A stretch of DNA of 49,263 nucleotides, taken from Thermaceae bacterium (GTDB lineage Bacteria; Deinococcota; Deinococci; Deinococcales; Marinithermaceae). The stretch covers positions 1-49,263 of the forward strand of contig JAMOVS010000051.1 in assembly GCA_027061845.1 (NCBI GenBank). Direction: 5' to 3'. Under the pieces are notes generated by a model. The model saw only the letters and a program-made list of their open reading frames with translations, had not been told where the DNA came from and made no database searches. Position 1 is the stretch's first letter, and each line of letters opens with the position of its first letter. Position numbers and translations under genes: made by a program. Below, piece by piece: positions 16,212-28,906 of the stretch.

Positions 16212-17052
16212 CCGGGTCCTCCGAGAAGAGGCGAAGCACCCGGACCAGCTCCTCCTTCAGCTTCCGCCGGTCCACCACCGCGTCCAAGAGGCCGTGCTTT
16301 AAGAGGAACTCCGAGCGCTGGAAGCCCTCGGGCAGGTCCTGGCGGATCGTCTGCTTGATCACCCGGGGGCCGGCGAAACCGATCAACGCGTCCGGCTCGG
16401 CCAGGATCACGTCGGCCAGGGTGGCGAAGCTGGCGGTCACCCCGCCGGTGGTGGGGTGGGTGAGGATCGAGACGTAGGGCAGGCGCTTTTGGAAGACGAA
16501 CTCGAGCGCCATCGTGGTCTTGGCCATCTGCATCAGGGAGAGCGCCCCCTCCTGCATGCGGGCGCCGCCGGAGGCGGTGACGATGACCAGCGCCCGGTCC
16601 TCCCGGGCGGCGAGCTCGGCGCCGCGGGCGATCTCCTCCCCCACCACCGAGCCCATCGAGCCCCCGGCGAAGGCGTAGTCCATGACCAAGAGGACGCTCT
16701 TGACCCCACCGATCGTGGCCCGGCCGCCGTAGATCGCGTCGGGGCGACCGGTCTTCTGCTGGTAGCGGGCCAGCCGCTCGGGGTAGGGCTCGGTGTCCAC
16801 GAAGGAAAGCGCGTCCACCGGGCGGACCTTTCCGGTGATCGCCTCGAAGCTGCCCTCGTCGGCGAGGATCCGCACCCAGTCCTCGACCGGGATGCGGTGG
16901 TGATGGCCGCAGTGGGGGCAGACCCCGAGGTTTTGCTCCAGGTCCTTCTTATAGAGCTGGCTGCCGCAGGCCTGGCAGCGGATCCAGAGGTCGGGAACCT
17001 CCCGGCCCTCGCCGCGGGTGCGCCGGCGGCGAAACAGGCGTTCGATGGCCAC
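16201..17052 (-). CDS. accD: Acetyl-CoA carboxylase carboxyltransferase subunit beta
   Basis: 283 residues from GTG 17052. N-terminal zinc ribbon with Cys26, Cys29, Cys45 and Cys48 (CQACG, CPHCGHH), then the crotonase-fold carboxyltransferase domain ([56 protein letters not shown]). It forms the alpha2beta2 carboxyltransferase with AccA. The start shares one nucleotide with the bactofilin stop, so acc genes are in the same transcription unit as bactofilin and the M23 peptidase. Confidence 0.96.
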   Translation of the reverse strand: MAIERLFRRRRTRGEGREVPDLWIRCQACGSQLYKKDLEQNLGVCPHCGHHHRIPVEDWVRILADEGSFEAITGKVRPVDALSFVDTEPYPERLARYQQKTGRPDAIYGGRATIGGVKSVLLVMDYAFAGGSMGSVVGEEIARGAELAAREDRALVIVTASGGARMQEGALSLMQMAKTTMALEFVFQKRLPYVSILTHPTTGGVTASFATLADVILAEPDALIGFAGPRVIKQTIRQDLPEGFQRSEFLLKHGLLDAVVDRRKLKEELVRVLRLFSEDPDAA

Positions 17053-17426
17053 TAGCCACCTCCCGCTTCCGGGGCCTCCGGCGTGGGCACCTCGCCGGTG
17101 ACGCTGCGGCCGACGAAGACCGCCCCCGCCTCGATGTCCAGGGCCTTGGCGCTGACGTCGCCCTCCAGCCGCCCGGTCTTGGTCAGGATCAGCTTGCCGG
17201 CGGCGAAGACCCGCGCCCGCACCTCACCGTTGACGATGACGTTCTGGGCGTGAACCTCCTCGCCCTCGACGCGGCCGGTGGCGGCGATCTCGAGGTCCCC
17301 CTCGACGAAGAGCGATCCCCGCACCGTGCCGTCCACCCGTACGCCCCCCTGGGCGTGCAGGTTCCCCTCCACCACGGTGCCCGGGCCGATGAAGGTGATG
17401 CCCGGGGGTCGCTTCCTGGCCAACAT
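17052..17426 (-). CDS. Bactofilin (polymer-forming cytoskeletal protein)
   Basis: 124 residues forming the right-handed beta-helix of DUF583: short turns such as [30 protein letters not shown] and [13 protein letters not shown], flanked by disordered ends. Bactofilins polymerise without nucleotide and position cell-wall enzymes. The gene directly follows an M23 peptidase gene (11-nt gap), the commonest partner of bactofilins, which supports a role in cell shape. SD GGGAGG precedes ATG 17426. Confidence 0.92.
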   Translation of the reverse strand: MLARKRPPGITFIGPGTVVEGNLHAQGGVRVDGTVRGSLFVEGDLEIAATGRVEGEEVHAQNVIVNGEVRARVFAAGKLILTKTGRLEGDVSAKALDIEAGAVFVGRSVTGEVPTPEAPEAGGG

Positions 17427-17437
17427 GCCCTCCCAGT

Positions 17438-18379
17438 TTACCGGCTGGCGAGCGGGGGCGACGCGAGGAAGGAACGGGGATCCACCGCCCGCCCGTTGAC
17501 GAAGACCGAGTAGTGGAGGTGGGGGCCGGTGGAGCGCCCCGTGGAGCCCACGTAACCGATGACCTGGCCGCGCTGCAGGTACTGACCCCGCCGCACCGCG
17601 ATGCGCGACAGGTGTCCGTAGAGGGTGCGGTAGCCGAAGCCGTGGTCGAGCTTCACGTAGCGGCCGAAGACGGTGGACCAGCCCGCCTCCACCACCCGCC
17701 CCGGCGCCGGGGCGTAGACCGGCGTTCCGTAGGGGGCGGGGAGGTCGACGCCGTCGTGGAACTCGTAGCCCCGGCCAAAGGGGTTCCTGCGCACGCCAAA
17801 GCCGCTGGCGATGTAGCTCTTGACCCGCAAGGGGTAGCCCCTGGGGGTCGCCGCCTCGCGCTTTAGCGCCCGCTCGAGGGCGGGGGCGACCTCGCCGGAG
17901 AGCTCCCGTTGCAACGCCCCGATGCGGGCGTCGAGGGCGGCGAAGAGCTCCTCCACCCCGGCCGGACGTCCGGCCCCTACCGGGACGCTAGGGGCTTTTT
18001 TTTCCTCCTCCACCTTGAGCCCGGCGCGCTCCCGCAGCGCCCGGATCTCGGCCTCGAAGCGATCCAGCCGGTCCAGCATGCGCGCCGCCTCGGCGGCCAG
18101 CTCGAGGTTCTTGCGGTCCTTCTCCACCACCGCGTTGGAGAGCTCGCGGACCTGCAGGGAGAGCGCCTTCACCTCCTGCTTCAGGGAGGCGGCCTCCCGC
18201 GCCGAGCGGTAGAAGAAGAGGGTGCTGCCCCCCCAAAGGAGCAGCAACAGGAGCAAGGCCGCGATCGCCAGCGGGGCGATCGAGAAGTTGAGGGGCGCTC
18301 GGCCGGAGCGCGTGATCAGGATTTGGTAGCGGCTCGGCAGTTTGATACGGCGCGGCACGGCGTTCCCCCACCGAAGCAT
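17438..18379 (-). CDS. Membrane-anchored M23 peptidase
   Basis: Up to 313 residues. One transmembrane helix (about 36-56) near the N-terminus, an extracytoplasmic coiled coil (about 60-115), and a LytM/M23 domain with zinc/catalytic motifs HDGVD, TLYGHLSRI and HLHYSVF. It should cleave peptidoglycan cross-links or act with bactofilin at the wall. The start is uncertain: ATG 18379 or GTG 18358 (VPRRIKLPSRYQ), the latter with a better SD (GGGGGA). A short GC hairpin (18385-18400) separates it from the nucleoside phosphorylase gene. Confidence 0.9.
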   Translation of the reverse strand: MLRWGNAVPRRIKLPSRYQILITRSGRAPLNFSIAPLAIAALLLLLLLWGGSTLFFYRSAREAASLKQEVKALSLQVRELSNAVVEKDRKNLELAAEAARMLDRLDRFEAEIRALRERAGLKVEEEKKAPSVPVGAGRPAGVEELFAALDARIGALQRELSGEVAPALERALKREAATPRGYPLRVKSYIASGFGVRRNPFGRGYEFHDGVDLPAPYGTPVYAPAPGRVVEAGWSTVFGRYVKLDHGFGYRTLYGHLSRIAVRRGQYLQRGQVIGYVGSTGRSTGPHLHYSVFVNGRAVDPRSFLASPPLASR

Positions 18380-18407
18380 GACACGCCCCCGCCGGCGGGG
18401 TCAAGGA

Positions 18408-19691
18408 TCACGGGGCCCGGACGACCTCGAGGACGAGCGGCGGCGGCTCGGCGCCCGCGCCGATCTGGTAGGCATCCCGTAGCAGCGCGAGCGCCTCGGA
18501 AAGCCCCTTCTCCCGGTGGTAGACGCGGGCGAGCAGCTCGCCCTCCCTTACCGGGTCACCGATCTTCTTCTCCAGGTAGACGCCGACCCCGTGGTCGATC
18601 GGCTCGCCCTTCTTCTCCCGGCCCCCGCCCAGGCGGAGCACCGCAAGGCCCACCCGGTAGGCGTCGAGCTCGGCGACGACGCCGTCGGCGTTTGCCCGCA
18701 CCTCGGCCACCCCGGGGGCGAGCGAAAGCCGCTCGGGCTCGTCGACCACCCGGGGGTCGCCCCCCTGGGCGGCGACGAACTGGCGGAACTTGGCCAAAGC
18801 GGCCCCGCTCTCCAAGGCCTCCCGGGCCCGCTCCTCGGGAATCCCCACCAGCCGGAGCCCCTCGGCGGCGAGCGCGAGCGAAAGCTCGGTGAGGTCCTCG
18901 GGACCCTCCCCGGCCAGGGTGCGGATCGCCTCCTGCACCTCGATCGCGTTGCCCACCGCCCGGCCCAGCGGCTGGTCCATCTGGCTCAGCACCGCCGCCA
19001 CCCGCCGGCCGGCCCGCTCGCCGATCTCGACCATTAGCTCGGCGAGGGAACGGGCGGCCTCGAGGGTCTTCAAAAAGGCCCCCTTGCCCACCTTGACGTC
19101 GAGCGCGATCGCCCGCGCCCCGGCGGCGAGCTTTTTGGACATGATCGAGCTGGCGATCAGGGGCTCGCTCTCCACCGTGGCGGTGACGTCGCGGAGGGCG
19201 TAGAGCTTGCCGTCGGCGGGGGCCAGGTCGGCCGACTGGGCGGCGATCACCAGCCCCACCTCCCGGGCCAGGCGGAAAAACTCCTCTTTGCTGAGCTCGG
19301 TGCGAAAGCCGGGGATCGACTCCAATTTATCGATCGTCCCCCCGGTGTGGGCCAGGCCGCGGCCGCTCATCTTGGCCACCACCGCCCCCGCCGCCGCCAG
19401 GATCGGCGCCACCACCAGGCTGGCCTTGTCGCCGACCCCGCCGGAGGAGTGCTTGTCCACCGTGGGGCCGAGCTGGGAGAGGTCCAGAACCTCCCCTGAG
19501 TGGGCCATCGCCTCGGTGAGGGCGAAGGTCTCCTCCCGGGTCATGCCCTGGAAGAAGACCGCCATCAGCCAGGCGGCGACCTGGTAGTCGGGGACCTCGT
19601 CCCTGACGATGGCCCGGATCCAGGCCTCGATCGCCTCGGGCCGGTGGGCCTTGCCGTCCCGCTTCTCGCGGATGAACTCGACCGGATGCAT
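18408..19691 (-). CDS. pdp: Pyrimidine-nucleoside phosphorylase
   Basis: 427 residues from ATG 19691; an open frame extends further upstream but is not coding by similarity. It phosphorolyses uridine, thymidine and deoxyuridine. The signature [10 protein letters not shown] spans residues 80-89, followed by [22 protein letters not shown] and the phosphate/base pocket residues of NP-II enzymes (SSIMSKKLA). The C-terminal domain ([14 protein letters not shown]) is present. TAGGCT at 19699-19704 ends 7 nt before the ATG. It is divergent from the lipoprotein at 19760. Confidence 0.93.
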   Translation of the reverse strand: MHPVEFIREKRDGKAHRPEAIEAWIRAIVRDEVPDYQVAAWLMAVFFQGMTREETFALTEAMAHSGEVLDLSQLGPTVDKHSSGGVGDKASLVVAPILAAAGAVVAKMSGRGLAHTGGTIDKLESIPGFRTELSKEEFFRLAREVGLVIAAQSADLAPADGKLYALRDVTATVESEPLIASSIMSKKLAAGARAIALDVKVGKGAFLKTLEAARSLAELMVEIGERAGRRVAAVLSQMDQPLGRAVGNAIEVQEAIRTLAGEGPEDLTELSLALAAEGLRLVGIPEERAREALESGAALAKFRQFVAAQGGDPRVVDEPERLSLAPGVAEVRANADGVVAELDAYRVGLAVLRLGGGREKKGEPIDHGVGVYLEKKIGDPVREGELLARVYHREKGLSEALALLRDAYQIGAGAEPPPLVLEVVRAP

Positions 19692-19708
19692 CCCCTCTAG
19701 CCTACCCC

Positions 19709-19742
19709 GGTGACGCCCCGGTGACGCCCCCGGGGCGAGGCT
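19709..19742 (+). promoter_or_regulatory. 11-bp tandem repeat promoter P1
   Basis: GGTGACGCCCC is repeated exactly at 19709-19719 and 19720-19730. GAGGCT at 19737-19742 sits where a -10 is expected, 9 nt after the second GTGACGC heptamer, and lies 17 nt upstream of ATG 19760 (SD GGAGG at 19749-19753). Near-copies occur before the genes at 21077 and 27536. The geometry matches SARP/OmpR-type activator sites. Confidence 0.55.
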
Positions 19743-19759
19743 GGCGCTGGAGGTGCACG

Positions 19760-20992
19760 ATGCGAAGCATCTGGCTTGGCCTGGGCGCGATGGTCCTCGC
19801 CGCCTGCGGCGGCGGGCCCCGGCCCCAGGCCTCCGAATGGCAGAAGCCGGCACCGGGGGAATACCTCTCCGCCGGTGCCGCCGCCAGCCGCGTTCAGGCG
19901 GCGTTCGCCGGTCCGGTAGCGATCCTGGTCTGGACCGAGGACCAGCAGCTCTACCGGGCCGAGGACACCGGCTCGGGGTTCTCGACCCCGGAAGCGATGA
20001 ACGCCCCTGGCACCCGGGTCTATGCCTACGCCCTCGCCGCCAGCCGCATGGGCCAGGCCGTTTTAGTCTGGCGCGAGGATTCCCGGATCGAGGTCGCCCT
20101 GCGAAGCGCAAGCGGTTGGGCCCCCACGATCAACCTCGGCCTCGGCGAAGGCTCCCGCCTGGCCGCCGCCATCGACAACTACGGCAGCGGCTGGCTGGCA
20201 CGGCAGGTCAAGGTGGGCAGCGAACACCGGGTTCGGGTCTCGCACTGGGACGGCCAGAGCTGGAACCCGAGCTTCGAAACCCCCGCCGGCTCGACGGCAA
20301 GCTCGCCCTCGTTGGCAGCCTACCGGCGCCGGGCGCTGCTCGCCTGGGCGGAACCCTCCGGCGGCACCGCCGTATGGGCCAGCCTCTTCGACGGGGGATG
20401 GAAGGCGCCCAAGCGCTTTGCCCTGGGGTTTACCAACGGCAACCCGATGGCCGCGCTCGGGGACGCCGGCGCCGCGGTGGCCTGGAGGACCACCGATCCA
20501 GCGCCGGGCGCAGTGGGGAGCGCCCTCGCCCGGGAACGTTCGGGGAGCTGGGAGACCTCGGTCATCGGCTCCGGGGCCTCGGAGGCCAAGCTGGCCTCCC
20601 TGCCCCAGTCGCTGCTGGCGGTCTGGCAGCAGCGGCAAAGCGGCGTCAGCGCCATCTTCGCCAAGCATTACCGTCAGACCCCGGCGCAGGACCGGGTCCT
20701 CAGCCTGCCTGGCCTAAAAGCCGAGCACCCCGGCCTCGCCGCCTTCCAGGACCAGGCCCTGGTCGCCTGGGTCCAGGACCTTCCCGGCGGTGGCCGCGGC
20801 ATCCTGGCCGCCGAGCTCGGCCCCCGGGGGTGGCGGCTGCCCACCCCTGACGACGTCCTCTCGCCGGCGGGTGGTGCCGTGCTGGACAAGACCCCGGCGG
20901 TGGCCCTGGGGGTGGGCGGCCGGGCGCTGGTGGCCTGGATCCAAAGGGACGCCACCGGCGTCCCCCGCGTCTACCTGGCCCGGCGGCGGTGA
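19760..20992 (+). CDS. Secreted lipoprotein, beta-propeller-like
   Basis: 410 residues from ATG 19760 with SD GGAGG. Signal peptide and lipobox (VLAAC) give lipidation near Cys15. The mature part consists of repeated units of about 50 residues with a V-W or A-W core and a G-W-x-P turn ([73 protein letters not shown]), like a six- or seven-bladed propeller. No catalytic residues are evident. It resembles the lipoprotein at 27536 in both promoter and repeat style, so the two may be paralogues. Confidence 0.8.
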   Translation: MRSIWLGLGAMVLAACGGGPRPQASEWQKPAPGEYLSAGAAASRVQAAFAGPVAILVWTEDQQLYRAEDTGSGFSTPEAMNAPGTRVYAYALAASRMGQAVLVWREDSRIEVALRSASGWAPTINLGLGEGSRLAAAIDNYGSGWLARQVKVGSEHRVRVSHWDGQSWNPSFETPAGSTASSPSLAAYRRRALLAWAEPSGGTAVWASLFDGGWKAPKRFALGFTNGNPMAALGDAGAAVAWRTTDPAPGAVGSALARERSGSWETSVIGSGASEAKLASLPQSLLAVWQQRQSGVSAIFAKHYRQTPAQDRVLSLPGLKAEHPGLAAFQDQALVAWVQDLPGGGRGILAAELGPRGWRLPTPDDVLSPAGGAVLDKTPAVALGVGGRALVAWIQRDATGVPRVYLARRR

Positions 20993-21021
20993 CGGACGTG
21001 TAACGCCGCCGGGGCAAGGCT
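20989..21021 (+). promoter_or_regulatory. 11-bp tandem repeat promoter P3
   Basis: GTGACGGACGT (from 20989) and GTAACGCCGCC (from 21000) repeat with an 11-bp period, followed by GGGGCAAGGCTGGC, almost identical to the corresponding part of P1. AAGGCT (21016-21021) is the -10 candidate. The first copy overlaps the upstream gene's stop codon. The start at 21077 is 55 nt away, leaving a real leader. Confidence 0.5.
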
Positions 21022-21076
21022 GGCTAACGATCCCAAACCGTCCCCACGGGAACGGGACGGCGGGGAGGTGACGGAA

Positions 21077-22411
21077 GTGAAGCGATGGCAGCTGGGTATC
21101 GTGGCGGTACTGGCGTCGCTCCTCTGGGCCTGCGGGGGAGGCGGCGGCGGTGCCGGGGAAAAGGTGAGCGTGCACCTGACGGTCCCGCTCGGGGAAGGCG
21201 GCCCGGCGGTCGCCGAAGTGGTCTACCAGGCCGGCGACGGAAGCTGGCAGCTGGCCCCGCAAACGGGCCTGGGCCGCTACGCCTTCTCCCTTCCCCCCGG
21301 GGAGAAACGCTACGGGGTGGCGATCGCCTGCTACCCCTACGGCACCGCCCTGGGAAGCGTGGGCTGGGTCAAGGTCTACCAGCTCACCACCGACGAGGCC
21401 CGGGCGCTGAAGGTGGCCTGCTTCGACCTGGAGCTCGGGTACCTGGAGATGACCGAGCTCCGGGTCCGTGCCCACGCCAAGAGCGGAGACCTCGGGTACG
21501 ACCGGGCCTGGTACTACACCGCCATCGACCAGGAACAGGGCGATTTCTCGGGCAGCGTCAACCTGACCATCGAGGCCAAGCCCGACCGCGACCTGCTGGT
21601 GGTGGCCTACGCCGACGGCACCTCGCAGTGGCACCCGGACCTCATCCGCCGCATCCGGTTCCTCCGCGACTACGACGCCTCCGCCGCCCCGCCCCTGAGC
21701 CTGGACGTGGAACTGGGCCCCGGCGACCGGCCCGCGTCGTCCCGGGTACACGCCTTCAGCGTCCCCCGCTGGGCCGACGGCGGGTCCAGCTTCGGCGTGG
21801 GCTTCGTCTCCGCCCAGGGTCTGCGGGTGCCCCACACCAGCCACGACCCCGGCGAAAACCCCGCCCTGGGAGCGGGGGACGCCGCCGGGGGTAGCTACCT
21901 GCGAATCCCGGGCGCCGGCGGCGACGACGTCTACTACGCCGAGGCGGTGGCCTGGGACGCCGGCGGAACCCACTTCGCCAGCCAGGTCCGGATCCTCGGA
22001 TCCTCGGGGCCGGAGATCGAGTTCAAGCTGCCCGAGGGCCGGTTCGACCCCCGGGTTGACGACAACGCCCTGCCCACCTTTGGTGGCCTGACCCCTTCTG
22101 GGACGAACCCGATCGCCTACGCCTTCTTCATGGGGTTCACCGGCTTCGGGATGGAGGCGGTGGTGAGCCCGGGCTGGCTGGCCTCGGCGGATCGCTACCG
22201 GTTCCCCGACCTCACCGGCGTGGAGGGCTTCCAGGGGTCCCGGCCCCGTAAGGGGGAGGAGGTCCACTGGCGGGCCACCGCGGTGATGTCGGAGACCCCC
22301 TTGGGGGAGATCCTGGCCGGCGATCCCCTGCCGGTGCCGGCCCCGGTGCCCCGGGCCCCGGGGCTCTCCCTCCAGCTGGTCAGCAAGGCCGGCAGGTACA
22401 CCGTCCGCTGA
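21077..22411 (+). CDS. Secreted hypothetical lipoprotein
   Basis: About 444 residues. GTG 21077 (MKRWQLGIVAVLASLL) is chosen because GGGGAGG at 21062-21068 stands 8 nt before it; the GTG at 21068 lies inside that SD. Lipobox LLWAC precedes a Gly-rich spacer. The mature protein begins with a beta-rich domain (VSVHLTVPLGEGGPAVAEVVYQ) reminiscent of carboxypeptidase-regulatory-like folds, followed by about 300 residues I do not recognise. It follows another lipoprotein and ends at a strong hairpin. Confidence 0.8.
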   Translation: MKRWQLGIVAVLASLLWACGGGGGGAGEKVSVHLTVPLGEGGPAVAEVVYQAGDGSWQLAPQTGLGRYAFSLPPGEKRYGVAIACYPYGTALGSVGWVKVYQLTTDEARALKVACFDLELGYLEMTELRVRAHAKSGDLGYDRAWYYTAIDQEQGDFSGSVNLTIEAKPDRDLLVVAYADGTSQWHPDLIRRIRFLRDYDASAAPPLSLDVELGPGDRPASSRVHAFSVPRWADGGSSFGVGFVSAQGLRVPHTSHDPGENPALGAGDAAGGSYLRIPGAGGDDVYYAEAVAWDAGGTHFASQVRILGSSGPEIEFKLPEGRFDPRVDDNALPTFGGLTPSGTNPIAYAFFMGFTGFGMEAVVSPGWLASADRYRFPDLTGVEGFQGSRPRKGEEVHWRATAVMSETPLGEILAGDPLPVPAPVPRAPGLSLQLVSKAGRYTVR

Positions 22412-22416
22412 GGGCA

Positions 22417-22442
22417 GGGGGTGCCGGGTCGCCGGCACCCCC
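22417..22442. terminator. GC-rich hairpin between convergent genes
   Basis: GGGGGTGCCGG (22417-22427) pairs perfectly with CCGGCACCCCC (22432-22442) around GTCG. It lies between the lipoprotein stop (22411) and the fba stop (22446) and can serve both strands, although no T-run follows. Confidence 0.6.
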
Positions 22443-22445
22443 GGT

Positions 22446-23366
<921 letters not shown>

Positions 23367-23413
23367 GGCGAACCTCCGCCGTCATCCTACGGCAGTCCCC
23401 GGCCCGGCGCCCG

Positions 23414-24492
23414 CTACTGCACGCTCTCGCCGAACTCCTTGGCCAGGAGGAGCTTGAACTCGTGGGGGCTGGTGGCCGCCGCCACCGCGTCCTCGCGGGT
23501 GATGAAGCCCTCGTGGTAGAGCTTGACCAGGTGCTGGTCGAAGGTCTGCATGCCGCGGACGTTGTCCTCGGCGAGCACGTCGTGGATCAGGGAGGTCTTC
23601 TCCTCGTCCTTGATGTAGTCGCGGATCAGCTCGGTGGCGAGCAGGATCTCGAGCGCCAGCACCCGCCCCTTCCCGTCCGCCCGGGGCAGGAGCCTCTGGG
23701 AGAAGATGCCGAGCAGGCTCTCGGCCAGCAGGATACGGATCTGCTGGTGTTCGTTCAGGGGGAAGAAGTCGATGATGCGGTTGATCGTCCGCACCGCGTC
23801 CAGGGTGTGCAGGGTGGAGAAGACCAGGTGACCGGTCTGGGCCGCCTGGATCGCCGCCTCCACCGTCTCCCGGTCGCGCATCTCGCCGATCAGGATGACG
23901 TCGGGGTCCTGCCTGAGCGCCCGCATCAGCCCGGCGTGGAAGGAGTTGGTGTCGATCCCCACCTCGCGCTGGATGACCAGGCTCTGCTTGTTTTTGTGCA
24001 GGTACTCGATCGGGTCCTCGATGGTGATGATGTTCTTGGCGTAGGTCTGGTTGATGTGGTCGATCAGCGAGGCCAGGGTGGTCGACTTGCCGGAACCGGT
24101 AGGGCCGGTGACCAGGACCAGCCCGCGTTCCTTCGAGGCCACCTCCTCCATGGTGGCGCGGGGCAGGCCCAGCTCGGCGAAGCCCGGCACCTCGTCGGGA
24201 ACCACCCGCATCACGATCCCCACCGAGCCCCGCTGCCGCAGCAGGTTGCAGCGGAAGCGGGCCACCTTGGGGATGGTGTAGGCGAAGTCGAGCTCCTTGT
24301 CCCGCAAGAAGCGGTCCCATTGCTCGGGGGTGGTGAGCGCTTTGGCGATCGCCTCGGTGGACTCCGGGGTCAGGGGCTTCTCCTCGAAGGGGATCAGCTT
24401 GCCGTCCACCCGCATCATCGGCGGGGCCCCCGCCTGCAGGTGGACGTCGGACGCCCGCTCCCGCACCATCTCGGAAAGCATCTCGTAGAGGG

Positions 24493-24496
<4 letters not shown>
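23414..24496 (-). CDS. pilT: Type IV pilus retraction ATPase PilT
   Basis: 360 residues. Hexameric AAA-type motor for pilus retraction. N-terminal PAS-like domain (SDVHLQAGAPPMMRVDGKL), Walker A GPTGSGKST at 131-139, Asp box TIEDPIEY, Walker B DVILIGEMRD and His box STLHTLDAVRTINRIIDFF. The C-terminal region with IKDEEKTSLIHDVL is PilT-like. The usual AIRNLIRE/AIRE motif is not obvious, so PilU-type function is possible. ATG 24496 overlaps the panC stop as ATGA, an unusual partner for a pilus motor. No pilin or assembly gene is nearby. Confidence 0.92.
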
Positions 24497-27099
<2,603 letters not shown>

Positions 27100-27100
<1 letters not shown>

Positions 27101-27171
27101 TGCATGGTACGTGGTTCGTAGTGCGTAGGAAGGGTTTTTATCCCCCGCACCACGTACTACGAACTACGCAC
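27100..27171. repeat. Inverted pair of heptameric GTNCGTR repeats
   Basis: The left arm has heptamers GTGCATG, GTACGTG, GTTCGTA and GTGCGTA (27100-27127). The right arm, read on the minus strand from 27171, gives GTGCGTA, GTTCGTA, GTACGTG and GTGCGGG. A 19-nt spacer includes TTTTTA. The arms can form an imperfect hairpin. The left arm starts at the last base of the guaB stop; the right arm supplies the last codons and TAG of the following minus-strand gene. It looks like a dispersed intergenic repeat. Confidence 0.7.
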
Positions 27172-27462
27172 CTTTTCCTCTACCGCCCGCACCTTCGCCT
27201 CGAGGCGTCCTAAGGGCCCCTTGCGGACGTCGAACTTGGCCACCAAATAGACGCGGTTGCAGTCGGGCTCGAGCACCCGGTAGGCGGCCTCGAGAAGCCG
27301 GGTCGCCTCCTCGAAGCGCTCGGTCTCCACGATCGTCCCCATGGCGGTGAGCTGGTGGGGGTGGCCGCTCTCCCTCACCACCCGGAGCACCCGGGCGACG
27401 TAGGGAGAGACGCTTTCCCCTTTGTCGGTGGGGAAGATCGCGAACTCCATCAAGACCGACAT
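27157..27462 (-). CDS. MTH1187/YqgV-family (DUF77) thiamine-binding-like protein
   Basis: 101 residues from ATG 27462 (MSVLMEFAIFPTDKGESVSPYVARV). The pattern EFAIFPTDKG, HQLTAMGTIVET and a C-terminal KFDVRKG fit the MTH1187/YkoF-like ferredoxin-fold family, some members of which bind thiamine. No thiamine gene is nearby, so ligand and role are open. SD GGAGG and TAGACT (27478-27483 region) lie upstream. The last four residues (VRSS) are encoded by the heptameric repeat. Confidence 0.8.
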   Translation of the reverse strand: MSVLMEFAIFPTDKGESVSPYVARVLRVVRESGHPHQLTAMGTIVETERFEEATRLLEAAYRVLEPDCNRVYLVAKFDVRKGPLGRLEAKVRAVEEKVRSS

Positions 27463-27485
27463 GGCCGTCCACCTCCAGTCTAGCC

Positions 27486-27518
27486 GGTGACGCCTGGGTG
27501 ACGGGCCGGCGGGAGATT
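27486..27518 (+). promoter_or_regulatory. 11-bp tandem repeat promoter P2
   Basis: GGTGACGCCTG (27486-27496) and GGTGACGGGCC (27497-27507) are tandem with an 11-bp period. GAGATT at 27513-27518 is the -10 candidate and is 17 nt upstream of ATG 27536, the same distance as in P1; SD GGAGG follows in the same place. Confidence 0.55.
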
Positions 27519-27535
27519 GGGCTTGGAGGTGCCCG

Positions 27536-28906
27536 ATGCGAAAGCGACCGTGGACGGGCGCCCTCTTCCTGGTCTTGCTCTTTGCCTGCGCCCCCAAGGC
27601 TCCCCCGCACGTGGCGAACACCGACCCCGAAAACGGCGCCCGCGGCGTACGCCTCGACCGGACTTACCGCGTTCGGTTCTCGTCCCCGATCGCGCCCGAG
27701 AGTCTGGGCCGGGGCGCGATCCGGGTTCGCGTGGCCGGGGTCGGGGTCCGCTTTTCCGCCGAACTCGCCGAGGAAAACCGCCTCCTCCGCCTCCGGCTCG
27801 AGGAGGATCCCGCCACCCTGCCGGCCGAGGTCACGATCGAGCTCACCGCGCGCCTCAGGGACCCAAGCGGACGCGCCCTCCTCCCCTACACCTGGCGCTT
27901 CGTCCTGGCCGACTGGGTGCCGCTGGACCCGCCCCCGAACGGCGCGCCGCCGCAGACCGAGTTCGCCCTCCTGGGCGCGCCGCCGACCCTGGCCTGGACC
28001 GAGCGGCAGGCGGGCGGCGCCCTGGTCGCCCGGGTGGCCCGCTGGGCGGACGGCTGGGAATGGATCGCCGACCCCCTCGACCACCAGGCCACTTCCCTCC
28101 AGCTCGCCCGCGACCCAAGCGGCACCCTCCACGCCGCCTGGCACCGCCTGGACGACGTGAAGAGCGCCCGCTGGCAGGCGGGAAGCTGGACCCCCGCCGA
28201 GTCGCAGAAGGCGAACCCGGGCTGGACCGCGAGCGTACCCGTGCTTTCCCGAAAGGGACCGCTCGCGCTCGCCTGGCGGGAGTACGTCCAAAACCCCGGC
28301 CTCACCGTCGAGGGCAGGGCCGCCCGCTACCAAAACGGGTGGCGGGCGATCCCGGCCCCCTTCTACCGCGGGGACGCCGACCTTTGGCCCGGGGGGATCG
28401 CGGTCCAGGACCAGGGGGTCTGGGTGGTCTATTCCGGGCTGGAGGGCGGGCAGCCGGCGCCGGCGCGCGTCCGGGTCTGGACCGGCGCCGCTTGGGAGGA
28501 CCGGGGCACCCTCGAGGCCGACGGAGACCCCGCCACCCCGAGCTACCGACCAAGGCTGGTCGCGACCGACGACGGGCGAATCCTCCTCGCCTGGCTGGAG
28601 GACCGCCGGGTCTTCGTGGCAGAGTACGGCGCCCGGGGCCTGGGCCTCCTCCCGCCGGTCTTCGCCGGGGAGGTGGAGGGCTTCGACCTGGCCGCCGGCC
28701 CGGAGCCTTACCTGGCCTTGGACCCCGCCTCCGGCCCGATCGAGGTCCGGCGCTTTTCCCGGGGCGCCTGGCAAAGGCTCCCGGGCTCCCCCGGAGAGGG
28801 CGGCGGCTACCTTCGCCTCGCCCTGACCGCCCGGGACACCCCGGTGGTGGCCTTCTTGAGGGACGGCGCCCTTTGGGTGCGCCGCCTGAACCGGGTCGCG
28901 CCCTAG
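27536..28906 (+). CDS. Secreted lipoprotein with Ig-like domain and beta-propeller
   Basis: 456 residues. Signal peptide with lipobox LLFAC (Cys18). Residues about 25-125 form a Big_5/SbsA-like Ig domain (TDPENGARGVRLDRTYRVRFSSPI, then LRDPSGRALLPYTWRF). The remainder has propeller-like repeats of the kind seen in the 19760 protein (TLAWTERQAGGALVARVARWADGWEW, LALAWREY, GVWVVYSGLEGGQ, ILLAWLEDRRVF, PVVAFLRDGALWVRRL). Probably binds or organises something at the outer surface; no enzyme motif seen. The stop overlaps the end of the convergent gene at 28903 by 4 bp. Confidence 0.82.
   Translation: MRKRPWTGALFLVLLFACAPKAPPHVANTDPENGARGVRLDRTYRVRFSSPIAPESLGRGAIRVRVAGVGVRFSAELAEENRLLRLRLEEDPATLPAEVTIELTARLRDPSGRALLPYTWRFVLADWVPLDPPPNGAPPQTEFALLGAPPTLAWTERQAGGALVARVARWADGWEWIADPLDHQATSLQLARDPSGTLHAAWHRLDDVKSARWQAGSWTPAESQKANPGWTASVPVLSRKGPLALAWREYVQNPGLTVEGRAARYQNGWRAIPAPFYRGDADLWPGGIAVQDQGVWVVYSGLEGGQPAPARVRVWTGAAWEDRGTLEADGDPATPSYRPRLVATDDGRILLAWLEDRRVFVAEYGARGLGLLPPVFAGEVEGFDLAAGPEPYLALDPASGPIEVRRFSRGAWQRLPGSPGEGGGYLRLALTARDTPVVAFLRDGALWVRRLNRVAP

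Noticed and set aside
19692-20111. N-terminal extension of the nucleoside phosphorylase
   Set aside because: The enzyme's conserved N-terminus begins at ATG 19691 with a TAGGCT box 7 nt upstream; the extension is antisense to the lipoprotein.
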